DNA of 9,985 nt from Gammaproteobacteria bacterium (GCA_029880105.1 JAOUPA010000068.1:1-9985); one strand, 5' to 3'; numbered from the stretch's first letter, positions 1-6,855 are shown. Numbers and translations: made by a program. Notes: generated by a model from the sequence alone, not told the origin.

Positions 1-517
1 CAATAAATGGCTTTGCCCTGAGTTCTTCTGCTGTAAATCCAAGTGTTTTGTGCCACGCTGGTGATAGTTCTACGAAATATCCGTCGAATGTTGCAGTACA
101 GATCATGTTGTTTGACAGATTAAAAAAATGGTCGCACGATTTTTCAGCTTTAACACGCTGGGTGACTTCTTTAATCGACCATATAAAAAGTTCAATTTCG
201 CCATCATTATCTAGCACTGGTTCCAGGTTCCAGTCCCAATATGTCACATTGTGGGCTGGATCATTGGGGAATATGAACGGTCGTGCACTGATTGAAAACG
301 GCTTTTTTGTCTGTTTTATAGTCTCGAAAATATCAATCGCATTAGAGGGGTAGAGTTCAAAATGATTTTTCCCCGGAAAGAAATCTACAGGTTTTCCGCA
401 AGCAGAGGCGTATGATTCATTGACCCTTAGAAAATTATAGTTTTTATCGAGGATTACAAATGAGGTGTGCGAATTTTTGAAAATAAGGTCAATGAGCTGG
501 TTGTTGCTAATGTTCAT
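1..517 (-). CDS. PAS-domain sensor or signalling protein, N-terminal part (runs off left edge)
   Basis: The reverse strand is open from an ATG at 517-515 to the window edge, giving 172 residues with no stop. Residues about 8-120 form a first PAS-like domain (TSFVILDKNYNFLRVNESYA, later WDWNLEPVLDNDGEIE and IWSIKEVTQR, the usual PAS-to-PAC ending). A second PAS starts near residue 131 (FFNLSNNMICTATFDGYF, then SPAWHKTLGFTAEEL), matching the common pattern in which a PAS domain senses ligand or redox state ahead of an output module. No signal peptide or membrane segment is seen in this part, so a cytoplasmic sensor is likely. The output domain (histidine kinase, GGDEF/EAL or other) lies outside the window and cannot be assigned. 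The ribosome binding site before this ATG is poor and the frame stays open upstream, so the start is moderately secure. The gene is divergent from selO. Confidence 0.8.
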   Translation of the reverse strand, partial: MNISNNQLIDLIFKNSHTSFVILDKNYNFLRVNESYASACGKPVDFFPGKNHFELYPSNAIDIFETIKQTKKPFSISARPFIFPNDPAHNVTYWDWNLEPVLDNDGEIELFIWSIKEVTQRVKAEKSCDHFFNLSNNMICTATFDGYFVELSPAWHKTLGFTAEELRAKPFI

Positions 518-564
518 CCTGATAAATTCCAAGTGAGCTGCTTTCAGCAAATTATGACATTAAC

Positions 565-582
565 AATACGGGCATAATACGG
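565..582. repeat. Direct repeat AATACGG, 11-base spacing
   Basis: AATACGG occurs at 565-571 and again at 576-582, one helical turn apart, in the intergenic region between the divergent PAS and selO genes. It could be a regulator site, but two short copies may also arise by chance. Confidence 0.25.
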
Positions 583-599
583 ATGCTCGCTGTGGTTTT

Positions 600-628
600 T
601 TGACGACTCGTCGGTGATCAAAGATTAG
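600..628 (+). promoter_or_regulatory. Candidate sigma70 promoter for selO
   Basis: TTGACG at 600-605 is a good -35 match. A weak -10 (GATTAG, 623-628) follows after 17 bases. An odd palindrome, GACGA-C-TCGTC (602-612), overlaps the -35 and spacer and could be an operator. If the promoter is used, the leader to the selO GTG is roughly 100 bases. The -10 is poor, so this is tentative. Confidence 0.3.
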
Positions 629-742
629 TGTTGGGTGGGTCTGCTATTTTCGAGTCTCGATTTCTATTCCCATGTAATTTACCTGTCTTTGTCGACACGG
701 GGCTCGGCTAAGCTACCTATTTACCTTGTGTTTTTATGTAAA

Positions 743-2227
743 GTGAATTTTATCCCGTTTAAAAATCAGTACATTCGCCTCGGCGATGCGTTTTATGTAA
801 AGACGCGCCCGGCGTCGGTGGCGAATCCTTCGTTAATCAGATTTAACGAGGCGCTGGCGGTTGAGCTGGGTATACCTGTGTTAGATAACGAAGACGTGGC
901 CGGAATCTTCTCGGGTAAGGTAATCCCTGAGGGATCGGAGCCAGTGGCCATGGCCTATGCTGGGCACCAGTTCGGTGGTTTTAACCCGCAGCTGGGTGAT
1001 GGCCGTGCCATCCTGTTGGGTGAGGTCGCCAGCCCTGCCGGTGGCCATTTTGATATTCACCTGAAGGGTTCCGGGCCAACGGCGTTTTCGCGCAACGGCG
1101 ATGGCCTGGCCGCACTCGGCCCGGTGCTGCGCGAGTACCTGGTCAGCGAGGCGATGCATAAGCTCGGTGTGCCGACGACACGTGCGCTGGCGGCGGTCAC
1201 TACCGGCGAGGAGGTAGTGCGCGAGCGCCTGCTGCCGGGCGGGGTGATCACCCGCGTGGCAAGGAGCTTTGTCCGCGTCGGCACCTTCGAATATTTTGCC
1301 GCGCGCGGCAATACCGGGGAGATTCGGCAGCTGGCGGACTTTATTATCGAGCGTGCCTACCCCGAGGCGCGCGAGGCCGCGAACCCCTATGTCGCGCTGC
1401 TGCAGGGCGTGGTTGAGCGCCAGGCTGAGCTGATCGCGCAGTGGATGAATCTCGGTTTTATCCACGGAGTGATGAATACCGATAACATGGCGATCTCCGG
1501 TGAGACCATCGACTACGGGCCGTGCGCCTTTATGGACGGCTTTGACTACAACAAGGTGTACAGCTCGATTGACCGCAATGGCCGCTATGCCTACGGCAAC
1601 CAGGCCTCGATCGGGCTGTGGAACCTGACCCGCTTTGCCGAGACGCTGCTGCCGCTATTTGATGAGAATGGTGATACCGCCATCGAGGTGGCGAAGCAGG
1701 TACTTGGTGTTTATGTCGATCATTACCAGCAGGTGAGGCAGTCGGGCCTGCTGGCCAAGCTGGGCCTGCTGCCGGGTGATGCACAGACGGACGCCGGTGA
1801 CAAAAAGCTGATTGAGGCGCTGTTCGATACCATGCAGGCCAGTAGCGCCGACTTTACCCTGACCTTTTATCACCTGTCGCGCCTGTCGGTTCAGGCCTCA
1901 GAGAACGATGAGGCGATTCGCCGCCTGTTTAACCATATGCCGCAGTTTGATGACTGGCTGGTGCAGTGGCGTGAGCACCTGCGCCGTGACGCCCAGGACG
2001 ACACGCTACGCCAGGCGGCGATGCAGGCGGTAAACCCGGTCTATATCCCGCGTAACCACCAGGTCGAGGCGGCGATACGTGCAGCCGAGGATCGTGCTGA
2101 TTTTTCGGTATTCCATACCCTGCACGAGGTGCTGCAGCAGCCGTACCGCTATCAGCCAGGCAGGGATCGCTATATGCAGCCACCCGAGCCGCATGAGGTG
2201 GTGGAGAAAACATTTTGTGGTACCTGA
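743..2227 (+). CDS. selO: SelO / YdiU family protein adenylyltransferase (AMPylase pseudokinase)
   Basis: SelO proteins have a kinase fold with inverted ATP binding and transfer AMP to Ser/Thr/Tyr of protein substrates; in E. coli this is tied to redox homeostasis and glutathionylation. From the GTG at 743 the product is 494 residues, the usual family length. Visible motifs are YAGHQFGGFNPQLGDGRA, the glycine-rich LKGSGPTAFSRNGDG with K108, REYLVSEAMHKLGVPTTRAL, and HGVMNTDN (H241 to N248) followed by IDYGP. D247, N248 and D257 have the same spacing as the catalytic and metal-binding D252, N253 and D262 known in Pseudomonas syringae SelO, and K108 has the same offset of five from its K113. 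The protein ends FCGT, with C492 where eukaryotic SelO carries selenocysteine. The frame stays open to a GTG at 635, which would add 36 hydrophobic residues. I prefer 743 because VNFIPFKNQYIRL aligns with the usual N-terminus, although no strong ribosome binding site precedes either start. It appears monocistronic. Confidence 0.95.
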   Translation: MNFIPFKNQYIRLGDAFYVKTRPASVANPSLIRFNEALAVELGIPVLDNEDVAGIFSGKVIPEGSEPVAMAYAGHQFGGFNPQLGDGRAILLGEVASPAGGHFDIHLKGSGPTAFSRNGDGLAALGPVLREYLVSEAMHKLGVPTTRALAAVTTGEEVVRERLLPGGVITRVARSFVRVGTFEYFAARGNTGEIRQLADFIIERAYPEAREAANPYVALLQGVVERQAELIAQWMNLGFIHGVMNTDNMAISGETIDYGPCAFMDGFDYNKVYSSIDRNGRYAYGNQASIGLWNLTRFAETLLPLFDENGDTAIEVAKQVLGVYVDHYQQVRQSGLLAKLGLLPGDAQTDAGDKKLIEALFDTMQASSADFTLTFYHLSRLSVQASENDEAIRRLFNHMPQFDDWLVQWREHLRRDAQDDTLRQAAMQAVNPVYIPRNHQVEAAIRAAEDRADFSVFHTLHEVLQQPYRYQPGRDRYMQPPEPHEVVEKTFCGT

Positions 2228-2284
2228 GCTGAAACGGCCCCGAGCTGGTCGTCTGGATTAACGCACATACCATCAAAGAAAAAC

Positions 2285-2313
2285 TTGCGCTCATTGGGCT
2301 AATCACGTAAAAA
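2285..2313 (+). promoter_or_regulatory. Candidate sigma70 promoter for the serine protease gene
   Basis: TTGCGC (2285-2290) and TAAAAA (2308-2313) are separated by 17 bases in the 150-base gap between selO and the protease gene. Both hexamers are only partial matches. The rest of the gap holds no gene and no clear selO terminator that I can see. Confidence 0.25.
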
Positions 2314-2377
2314 ATAAAATCACACCTAATTTTTGCCAGGGATTTGGGAGTCGTTATTAATTGAAGGAGTTTGGATA

Positions 2378-4393
2378 ATGAGATTTAGTCAAAATCAATT
2401 CATGCAGCTGGCAATACTTGCCGTCGTGTTTTTTTCCACGCAGGCACGCGCTGACAACAATATTCAGTTTCTTGATAAGGCGGTCATCAACCGGCTTACT
2501 ACCAGTGTCTATGAAGTCGTGATACCAAAGCTTGAGGGTGAAAATGTCAGGTATGCAAAAGAGCTGCCGTTTGAAACCCTGAGCTACCGGCAGCGAAACG
2601 AAAAGTACCACAGTATTGGCACTGCCTTTTTTATCAACGACAAAGAGCTGCTGTCCGCGGCACATGTATTTGCCCTGGAATATTTCTCGCTGCTGGATAA
2701 TTTTTATATTCGCGATTCTGCTGGTAAGGTCTACAAGGTCAACAAGGTGAAAAAATATTCCAGTATCCGGGATATGATTGTGTTTGATCTTGAAGAGTAC
2801 CCTGAGACCATCAACCCGATCACCCTGTCGGAACACATTGAAATTGGCGATACCGTTTTCTCTGTCGGTAATGTGCAGGGTGAGGGCATATCGTTTCGTG
2901 CCGGCCAGGTCGCGGCGTTTACCACTGAAGCGGAATATGGCATGTGGAAAGATATTCGCTTTACCTCACCGGCCTCACCCGGCAATAGCGGCGGGCCACT
3001 GGTTGATGTCGATGGCAGGATGGTCGGGCTTATTGTGAAAAAAAATTCCAGTGAGAATCACAATATCGCTATCCCTGTTGAAGAATTCCGCAAGCTGGAC
3101 GATAAGGCCGAGTTCTTTCTCAGAAATGTTTCAATACAGTTGAGTGATGAACAGAATATTATCAACAGGGACTGGCAGCAGCAGATCGACCTGCCGAAAA
3201 CGGTGGATGAGTTATCGAGCTTGGCGCGTAACTCGCTGAACGCGTTCTACGCGAAGCTGGCGAATGATCTCAGTAAAAAATTCGATGCCGACTATTTTCC
3301 CAAAGGCGAGCGCTTCCGTGCCTACCTCAGGAACCAGCAATACGTTAAAAATTTTGGCGTTCTCCAGTCCGATGCCGATTTCAATAAATGGTACTTGAAG
3401 AACTACAATGCCAATACGATTTCCCTGCAGAAAGACCAGGACTTCAGTGTCAGTAAAAGTGAGATATCCAGTTTTCATGTGGTCATCGACAAGCCAGCTG
3501 ATGTCTCGTTAGCTGATTTTCTTGATGACCAGGAACTGATCATGGATAACATTCTCATGGGCATTCCACTAAAACGAACCATCGGTGCTGAAGACATTCG
3601 AATTGTTGGACTGGGTAAACCGGAAAAAACCGAGACATGGCAGGACAAGGTTGGCCGGAAATGGATCTCGTCACTGTGGTTCCTGCCGCATATTGATGCC
3701 TTTGTTTATAGTCACTGCCTGGCTTACCCGAAGGGTGCGATCTGCAATATCGACCTGAAAGACAATGATGAGCTGTACCTGGGTTACCTGGCACTGGTAA
3801 AACAGAACTACGACGAAATCGCTATTGGCTATGAAGGCGACATTACCGACTGGCTGGAATATTTCTCACTCGGCGAGAGCTATCTGCCTAAGGCGTTTAG
3901 TCATACCCGATTAAAAATCAGGGAGGGTGCGATTAAACTAACTCTGCCCGGTTACCGTCTGCAGATAAATAATAATGATATCAATGAAAACTCGAATATC
4001 CATTTTCATTTTGGCTATTCCAACACCGAACTGCTGGCTGAGGAGTTGTTGCTGTTCGAGGTATTTCCCAGGAAGGGGATGAGCTCACACTACCGGGTTG
4101 AGCGATATTACTCACCGAGTGAATTCAGTAGTGATAAATACAAAACCATCTGGACGGATGTGATGAATAAATCGGGCGATTATTCCGGCGAGCTGATTAA
4201 TAATGGCAATGGTTTTGTCGTATTCAGGGTAATTGATAGCACAAAAGCACAGGCCAAAGAACTCAATGGCTCAACAATAGAAAGTGTCTATGTGGTCGCT
4301 TGTTACCATGATTCGATGAGCGATGACATAAAAGCCCAGTGTGATGCCTTTGCTGATGGCGTCGAGTTTGATCTGGTGGCAATGGCAGATTAG
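2378..4393 (+). CDS. Exported trypsin-like (HtrA/S1-type) serine protease with long unrecognised C-terminal region
   Basis: The ATG at 2378 has GGAG eight bases upstream (AAGGAGTTTGGATA) and starts a clear signal peptide: basic MRFSQNQ, a hydrophobic stretch at residues 11-20, and cleavage likely after TQARA (residue 25). The frame extends upstream to a TTG at 2333, but the signal peptide and ribosome binding site favour 2378, giving 671 residues. Residues about 75-235 are a trypsin-like domain: GTAFFIND, SAAHVF with H96, IRDMIVFDLE with D132, and SPGNSGGPLVD with S204. The triad is therefore complete and the protein is probably an active periplasmic or secreted endopeptidase. I do not recognise residues 240-671 and see no PDZ motif as in DegP/DegS. 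Two cysteine pairs there (C447/C456 and C642/C655) could form disulfides, consistent with export. The gene stands alone and is convergent with the acidic-tail gene. Its substrate is unknown. Confidence 0.85.
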   Translation: MRFSQNQFMQLAILAVVFFSTQARADNNIQFLDKAVINRLTTSVYEVVIPKLEGENVRYAKELPFETLSYRQRNEKYHSIGTAFFINDKELLSAAHVFALEYFSLLDNFYIRDSAGKVYKVNKVKKYSSIRDMIVFDLEEYPETINPITLSEHIEIGDTVFSVGNVQGEGISFRAGQVAAFTTEAEYGMWKDIRFTSPASPGNSGGPLVDVDGRMVGLIVKKNSSENHNIAIPVEEFRKLDDKAEFFLRNVSIQLSDEQNIINRDWQQQIDLPKTVDELSSLARNSLNAFYAKLANDLSKKFDADYFPKGERFRAYLRNQQYVKNFGVLQSDADFNKWYLKNYNANTISLQKDQDFSVSKSEISSFHVVIDKPADVSLADFLDDQELIMDNILMGIPLKRTIGAEDIRIVGLGKPEKTETWQDKVGRKWISSLWFLPHIDAFVYSHCLAYPKGAICNIDLKDNDELYLGYLALVKQNYDEIAIGYEGDITDWLEYFSLGESYLPKAFSHTRLKIREGAIKLTLPGYRLQINNNDINENSNIHFHFGYSNTELLAEELLLFEVFPRKGMSSHYRVERYYSPSEFSSDKYKTIWTDVMNKSGDYSGELINNGNGFVVFRVIDSTKAQAKELNGSTIESVYVVACYHDSMSDDIKAQCDAFADGVEFDLVAMAD

Positions 4394-4419
4394 GCCTTAT
4401 ATAGCCCGACAAACTTTTC

Positions 4420-4434
4420 CGCCCCTGTAGGGCG
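4420..4434. terminator. Intergenic hairpin between convergent genes
   Basis: CGCCC (4420-4424) and GGGCG (4430-4434) form a perfect 5-bp stem with a 5-base loop, 27 bases after the protease stop. Flanking TTT and AAA could extend the stem past a bulged C. There is no long T tract on either strand, so it may slow or end transcription only weakly, or may belong to the repeat-like element that overlaps it. Confidence 0.35.
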
Positions 4435-4460
4435 AAATAAAGCCGGACATTACACCATAT
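4426..4460. repeat. Degenerate copy resembling a dispersed gammaproteobacterial intergenic repeat
   Basis: The segment TGTAGGGCGAAATAAAGCCG continuing to ATTACACCATA resembles, from memory, the common imperfect inverted repeats of the TGTAGGGCGGAATAAGC...GCATTCCGCC type found between genes in many proteobacteria. The two arms (GGGCGAAAT and ATTACACC) still pair partly, so this would be a decayed copy. No second copy lies in the window to confirm it. Confidence 0.35.
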
Positions 4461-4495
4461 GAGTTACGGTACCGGTGAAAAACAGCCTGGTCGGA

Positions 4496-4870
4496 TCAAT
4501 CGTCGTCGATGAATTCTTCAATTTCATCGTCATCCGTTATATCAATATCAGCTTCATCCTCTTGCTCATCACGCTTAACACGCGAGGTTGTGGATTTTGT
4601 GTCAGACCAGGAGCGAGTCTTGTGTGAGGACAGGAAGGCCTGGCGCGCAGCCTTGAATGCCTTGTCGAGTTTATCCTGGGAAATATCGCCTTCTGTCAAC
4701 TCACGCAGCTTGGGCTCTACAATTGCCTGTGAGTACTCGACGAAGTTGTTTCGAACGTAGTTGTACAGGTATATCTTGTTCTGGCCTGTCTCCAGTGACG
4801 CATCGCGAACCACCGGGCTACTCTTTTCGCCAGCCTCAAGCACCCCGTACCAGATATCTTTTGCACCCAT
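4496..4870 (-). CDS. Small hypothetical protein with very acidic C-terminal tail
   Basis: I do not recognise a named family. The ATG at 4870-4868 has AGGA nine bases upstream (CAGGAAATAACA) and gives 124 residues. A TTG-started extension to 5002 is open but would cover the likely promoter, so it is rejected. The N-terminal part (KDIWYGVLEAGEKSSPVVRD, then SLETGQNKIYLYNYVR and YSQAIVEPKLRELTEG) looks like a compact conserved domain. Residues about 65-83 suggest an amphipathic helix (DKLDKAFKAARQAFLSS). A Ser/Thr/Lys-rich linker follows, and the last 25 residues are mostly Asp and Glu (DEIEEFIDDD at the end). No signal peptide or membrane helix is seen, so it is probably cytoplasmic. The acidic tail could bind a basic partner or mimic nucleic acid, but that is speculation. 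It is convergent with the protease gene and seems to have its own promoter. Confidence 0.75.
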   Translation of the reverse strand: MGAKDIWYGVLEAGEKSSPVVRDASLETGQNKIYLYNYVRNNFVEYSQAIVEPKLRELTEGDISQDKLDKAFKAARQAFLSSHKTRSWSDTKSTTSRVKRDEQEDEADIDITDDDEIEEFIDDD

Positions 4871-4898
4871 TGTTATTTCCTGTAAATATTTTTTGTGG

Positions 4899-4926
4899 AA
4901 TTTAGCGCAGGTTTCGCAATTTTCAA
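4899..4926 (-). promoter_or_regulatory. Sigma70-like promoter of the acidic-tail gene
   Basis: On the reverse strand TTGAAA (4926-4921) is followed after 16 bases by TAAATT (4904-4899). This would place the transcription start near 4892, about 20 bases before the ATG at 4870, and supports the shorter start of that gene. Confidence 0.5.
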
Positions 4927-5189
4927 CAAAAAACACAGAAGTTCTTGTTTTAAACAGTAATAAATTCTCGACCCGTGGGGGCGAAAAATTTTGGAAGCTC
5001 AAATGGGGGTGTCGTGCCGAGAAAGATTGTTTTTAAGGGTAGCTTTTCTCTGGCGAAATCCCGGACGGGATCAACCTCATCGGCACTGGTTGTGCTGTCA
5101 AAGGGGCTGAAGAAGCCGGGCTGGAAATTGTTCAGCCGATGGCTACCTGTACCTTTATGCAGGCGTTGGGGCTGGGGCTATGTATCTCC
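4927..5189. other. Gene-free segment with codon-like open frames on both strands
   Basis: No gene with a start, a ribosome binding site and a recognisable product was found here. The plus frame 5043-5201 (53 codons, ending TAA) begins right after a stop and reads GEIPDGINLIGTGCAVKG, then GLEIVQPMATCTFMQAL, with many G-starting codons as in real genes. The antisense frame in the same codon register is open from 5177 to 4950 (75 codons) with STTSADEVDPVRDFAREKLP, and it too lacks a plausible start. Short stems such as GGCTG...CAGCC (5119-5137) are also present. Possible explanations are a decayed gene fragment, a dispersed repeat or a structured RNA; the sequence does not decide between them. 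Confidence 0.3.
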
Positions 5190-5309
5190 CTATACCAGTA
5201 ATGCCGTCACTATTACTAACAGGACGGTTAGTACGACGATGTGTCCAAAAAGATTCTCTTCATGGTGGTCTTTTAAACGCTCAAAATCCTTAATGTTTTT
5301 GTAGTACAT
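5190..5309 (-). CDS. 39-residue single-helix membrane protein
   Basis: The reverse strand encodes a 39-residue protein from ATG at 5309-5307 to TAG at 5192-5190. GAGG lies about nine bases before the ATG (TGAGGCGAAATC). Residues 1-22 are polar and charged (MYYKNIKDFERLKDHHEENL). Residues 22-39 are almost entirely hydrophobic (GHIVVLTVLLVIVTALLV) and end at the stop codon, which suits one membrane-spanning helix. No family is recognised, and the function cannot be inferred. It lies 138 bases downstream of the DUF3999-like gene on the same strand, so it could be co-transcribed or have its own promoter. A hairpin overlaps its ribosome binding site. Supporting points are the ribosome binding site, the clean polar/hydrophobic split and the position. 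Against it is the short length, which allows chance. Confidence 0.6.
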   Translation of the reverse strand: MYYKNIKDFERLKDHHEENLFGHIVVLTVLLVIVTALLV

Positions 5310-5315
5310 GATTTC

Positions 5316-5334
5316 GCCTCATTTATTGTGAGGC
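5316..5334 (-). promoter_or_regulatory. Hairpin covering the ribosome binding site of the 39-residue protein
   Basis: On the reverse strand GCCTCA (5334-5329), a 7-base loop and TGAGGC (5321-5316) make a perfect 6-bp stem. The 3' arm contains the GAGG that serves as ribosome binding site for the ATG at 5309. No T tract follows on either strand, so a terminator is unlikely. Control of translation by pairing is the simplest reading, but it is inferred only from base complementarity. Confidence 0.45.
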
Positions 5335-5447
5335 TTAAGAATAATGAAAAATTTAACGGCCTGTTGTGAATTGGGTCACGATTTGGCCGCCTGCTTCTGT
5401 CTCCTGGCTATTCGCTCTAACCGGCAAGCCCCTATATAAAGACAGCC

Positions 5448-6716
5448 TCAATTTCTGCCCTGTTGGTAACGTCGATAGCCAAATATAAAGGCAATGGCTA
5501 ATAAGATTATTACGGCGACTGAGATTGATAGCATTAGCCATGGTGTTTGACGAGATTCCATCAGCTCGGTGAGTTGGCGGTTGCCTAGTATGGTGCCCGG
5601 CCTGATTTCAGCAATATCTTTCTGGGTATGTATCTGTTTTGCGAGATCGCCAGCTACAGGTTTACCTGCAGCAGGATTGCCCCAGACGACGGTGAAAGGC
5701 CCTTCGCCGTTATTAGCGAAAATAATTTCGTACTGTGGATACGCCAGGTCAATGCCGGGCAGGTTTTCTTCATCTATATTTTTTGTGGCCCTGGCGATAA
5801 TAAGCCAGTCTGCATATTGCCATCGACTAATGTTGATCGGCATGGAATTAATGACTTTATTGTTTATGGTAACGACATAGGCATCAAAATTTTTGATGAC
5901 TGGTGTGTATTTTAATTTTTCATCAACTGCCTGGAGGCCATTTAAGCTGCCATTCAATATGGTATTGAGAGCAGGAAAGCTTAATTTGAACAATTCAGGC
6001 CTGATACCGTCGCCCAGTTTAAAGCGGTAGGCATCTGGCTTGCCAGGCTGTGGCGTAATTTTTCCTGCTGGAATCCATGTGTAATCGGAGATTTTCCTGT
6101 CTGAAGTGTATGCGTGAACGGACGCCAAAACTGACGGTTGTTTTCTGTTCTGGAATGTTATCTTTATATAGCGCTGTGTGTGATCGTTAATCGTAATGAC
6201 ATTTTGTTTTAATACGATGCCTTCAAATTTAAAATTGTTTATGGCCTCAGAGTCCTTGAGTGTTTCCCATGACAATTTGTCAGCACTATGATCCACACGA
6301 ATAAGTAGCATATTAGGTGCATAATTCTGTTGCCATTGCAGGGAGAGTGATTTTAACGATCGTCGGTGATTTTCTGTACGGTCAAGAATATAAGATGTTG
6401 TGTCATCTGCGCTTTGAATACGGGAAAAGTTAAGTATTTCCCTCTTTAGTTTGTTGTCACCGTCTTTTTTTCTTACCAGGGCAGGTATTAATTCATTATT
6501 GGAATCGAATATGCGTATATCACCCAGATCCTGTCGTTTTATGTTTTTGACCATGTCCGGGATGAGGGTGAAACGTGTGAATTTAGCTTCACTGGTGTCG
6601 AGTTCTGCACCGTAGGCAAAGTCACTCATGCTTAATAGAGGCGTTTCGGCGATGGCTGGCGGTGTCAGTGGGGTAATTGCTATCGTGATTATTAGTACGA
6701 ATATTTTTTTCCACAT
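5448..6716 (-). CDS. DUF3999-like exported, membrane-anchored protein
   Basis: The 422-residue product starts at ATG 6716-6714, with AAAGG about 10 bases upstream. It has a signal peptide (MWKKIFVLIITIAI, cleavage likely after PPAIA near residue 23), a large beta-rich extracytoplasmic region, and one C-terminal membrane helix (about residues 393-413, LMLSISVAVIILLAIAFIFG) followed by a short basic tail (YRRYQQGRN). FAYGAELDTSEAKFTRFTL near the N-terminus, SLSLQWQQ in the middle, and VVWGNPAAGKPVAGDL near 360 fit my memory of the DUF3999 family. That family has a similar length and topology and often sits beside a polytopic DUF2339 membrane protein. No DUF2339 gene is in this window, since the upstream neighbour is the OB-fold protein. 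Molecular function is unknown. The likely position is in the inner membrane with the bulk facing the periplasm. Confidence 0.75.
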   Translation of the reverse strand: MWKKIFVLIITIAITPLTPPAIAETPLLSMSDFAYGAELDTSEAKFTRFTLIPDMVKNIKRQDLGDIRIFDSNNELIPALVRKKDGDNKLKREILNFSRIQSADDTTSYILDRTENHRRSLKSLSLQWQQNYAPNMLLIRVDHSADKLSWETLKDSEAINNFKFEGIVLKQNVITINDHTQRYIKITFQNRKQPSVLASVHAYTSDRKISDYTWIPAGKITPQPGKPDAYRFKLGDGIRPELFKLSFPALNTILNGSLNGLQAVDEKLKYTPVIKNFDAYVVTINNKVINSMPINISRWQYADWLIIARATKNIDEENLPGIDLAYPQYEIIFANNGEGPFTVVWGNPAAGKPVAGDLAKQIHTQKDIAEIRPGTILGNRQLTELMESRQTPWLMLSISVAVIILLAIAFIFGYRRYQQGRN

Positions 6717-6806
6717 GGTCTGAACCTTTAACTATAAGTGCGTAAATGAGTACATTTTTTCTTATTTAATTAAGTGTAGACCCCAATGGGCATTTTTTTT
6801 CTTCTT

Positions 6807-6855
6807 AAAAAACCACCTCACTCTACATCGAGTAAAACACTATAACCGGTGGCTT
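6807..6855 (-). terminator. Probable rho-independent terminator of the OB-fold gene
   Basis: On the reverse strand, 26 bases after the OB-fold gene stop, AAGCCACC (6855-6848) pairs with GGTGGTTT (6817-6810) through one G-U pair, and six T residues (6812-6807) begin at the stem end. The 30-base loop can itself fold by ACTC/GAGT pairing. The long loop is unusual, but the GC-rich stem and T run fit a terminator that separates this gene from the DUF3999-like gene. Confidence 0.5.

Noticed and set aside
881..1465. 194-residue reverse-strand frame inside selO
   Set aside because: It is antisense to a well-recognised selO with intact motifs and resembles no family; high GC codon use makes long antisense frames common.
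4871..5002. TTG-started N-terminal extension of the acidic-tail protein
   Set aside because: It would run through the promoter-like TTGAAA/TAAATT pair, and the ATG at 4870 has its own ribosome binding site.
4975..5304. 109-residue plus-strand frame over the gene-free segment
   Set aside because: Its composition (many Arg, Trp, Ser) is not protein-like and it overlaps the 39-residue gene on the other strand; the codon-like signal lies in different frames.
5353..5541. 62-residue reverse-strand frame at the 3' end of the DUF3999-like gene
   Set aside because: It overlaps the end of the convincing DUF3999-like frame in another register, lacks a ribosome binding site and shows no family features.
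6780..6800. CCC-AAT-GGG followed by a run of T on the plus strand as a terminator
   Set aside because: Only a 3-bp stem is possible, and no plus-strand gene lies upstream.
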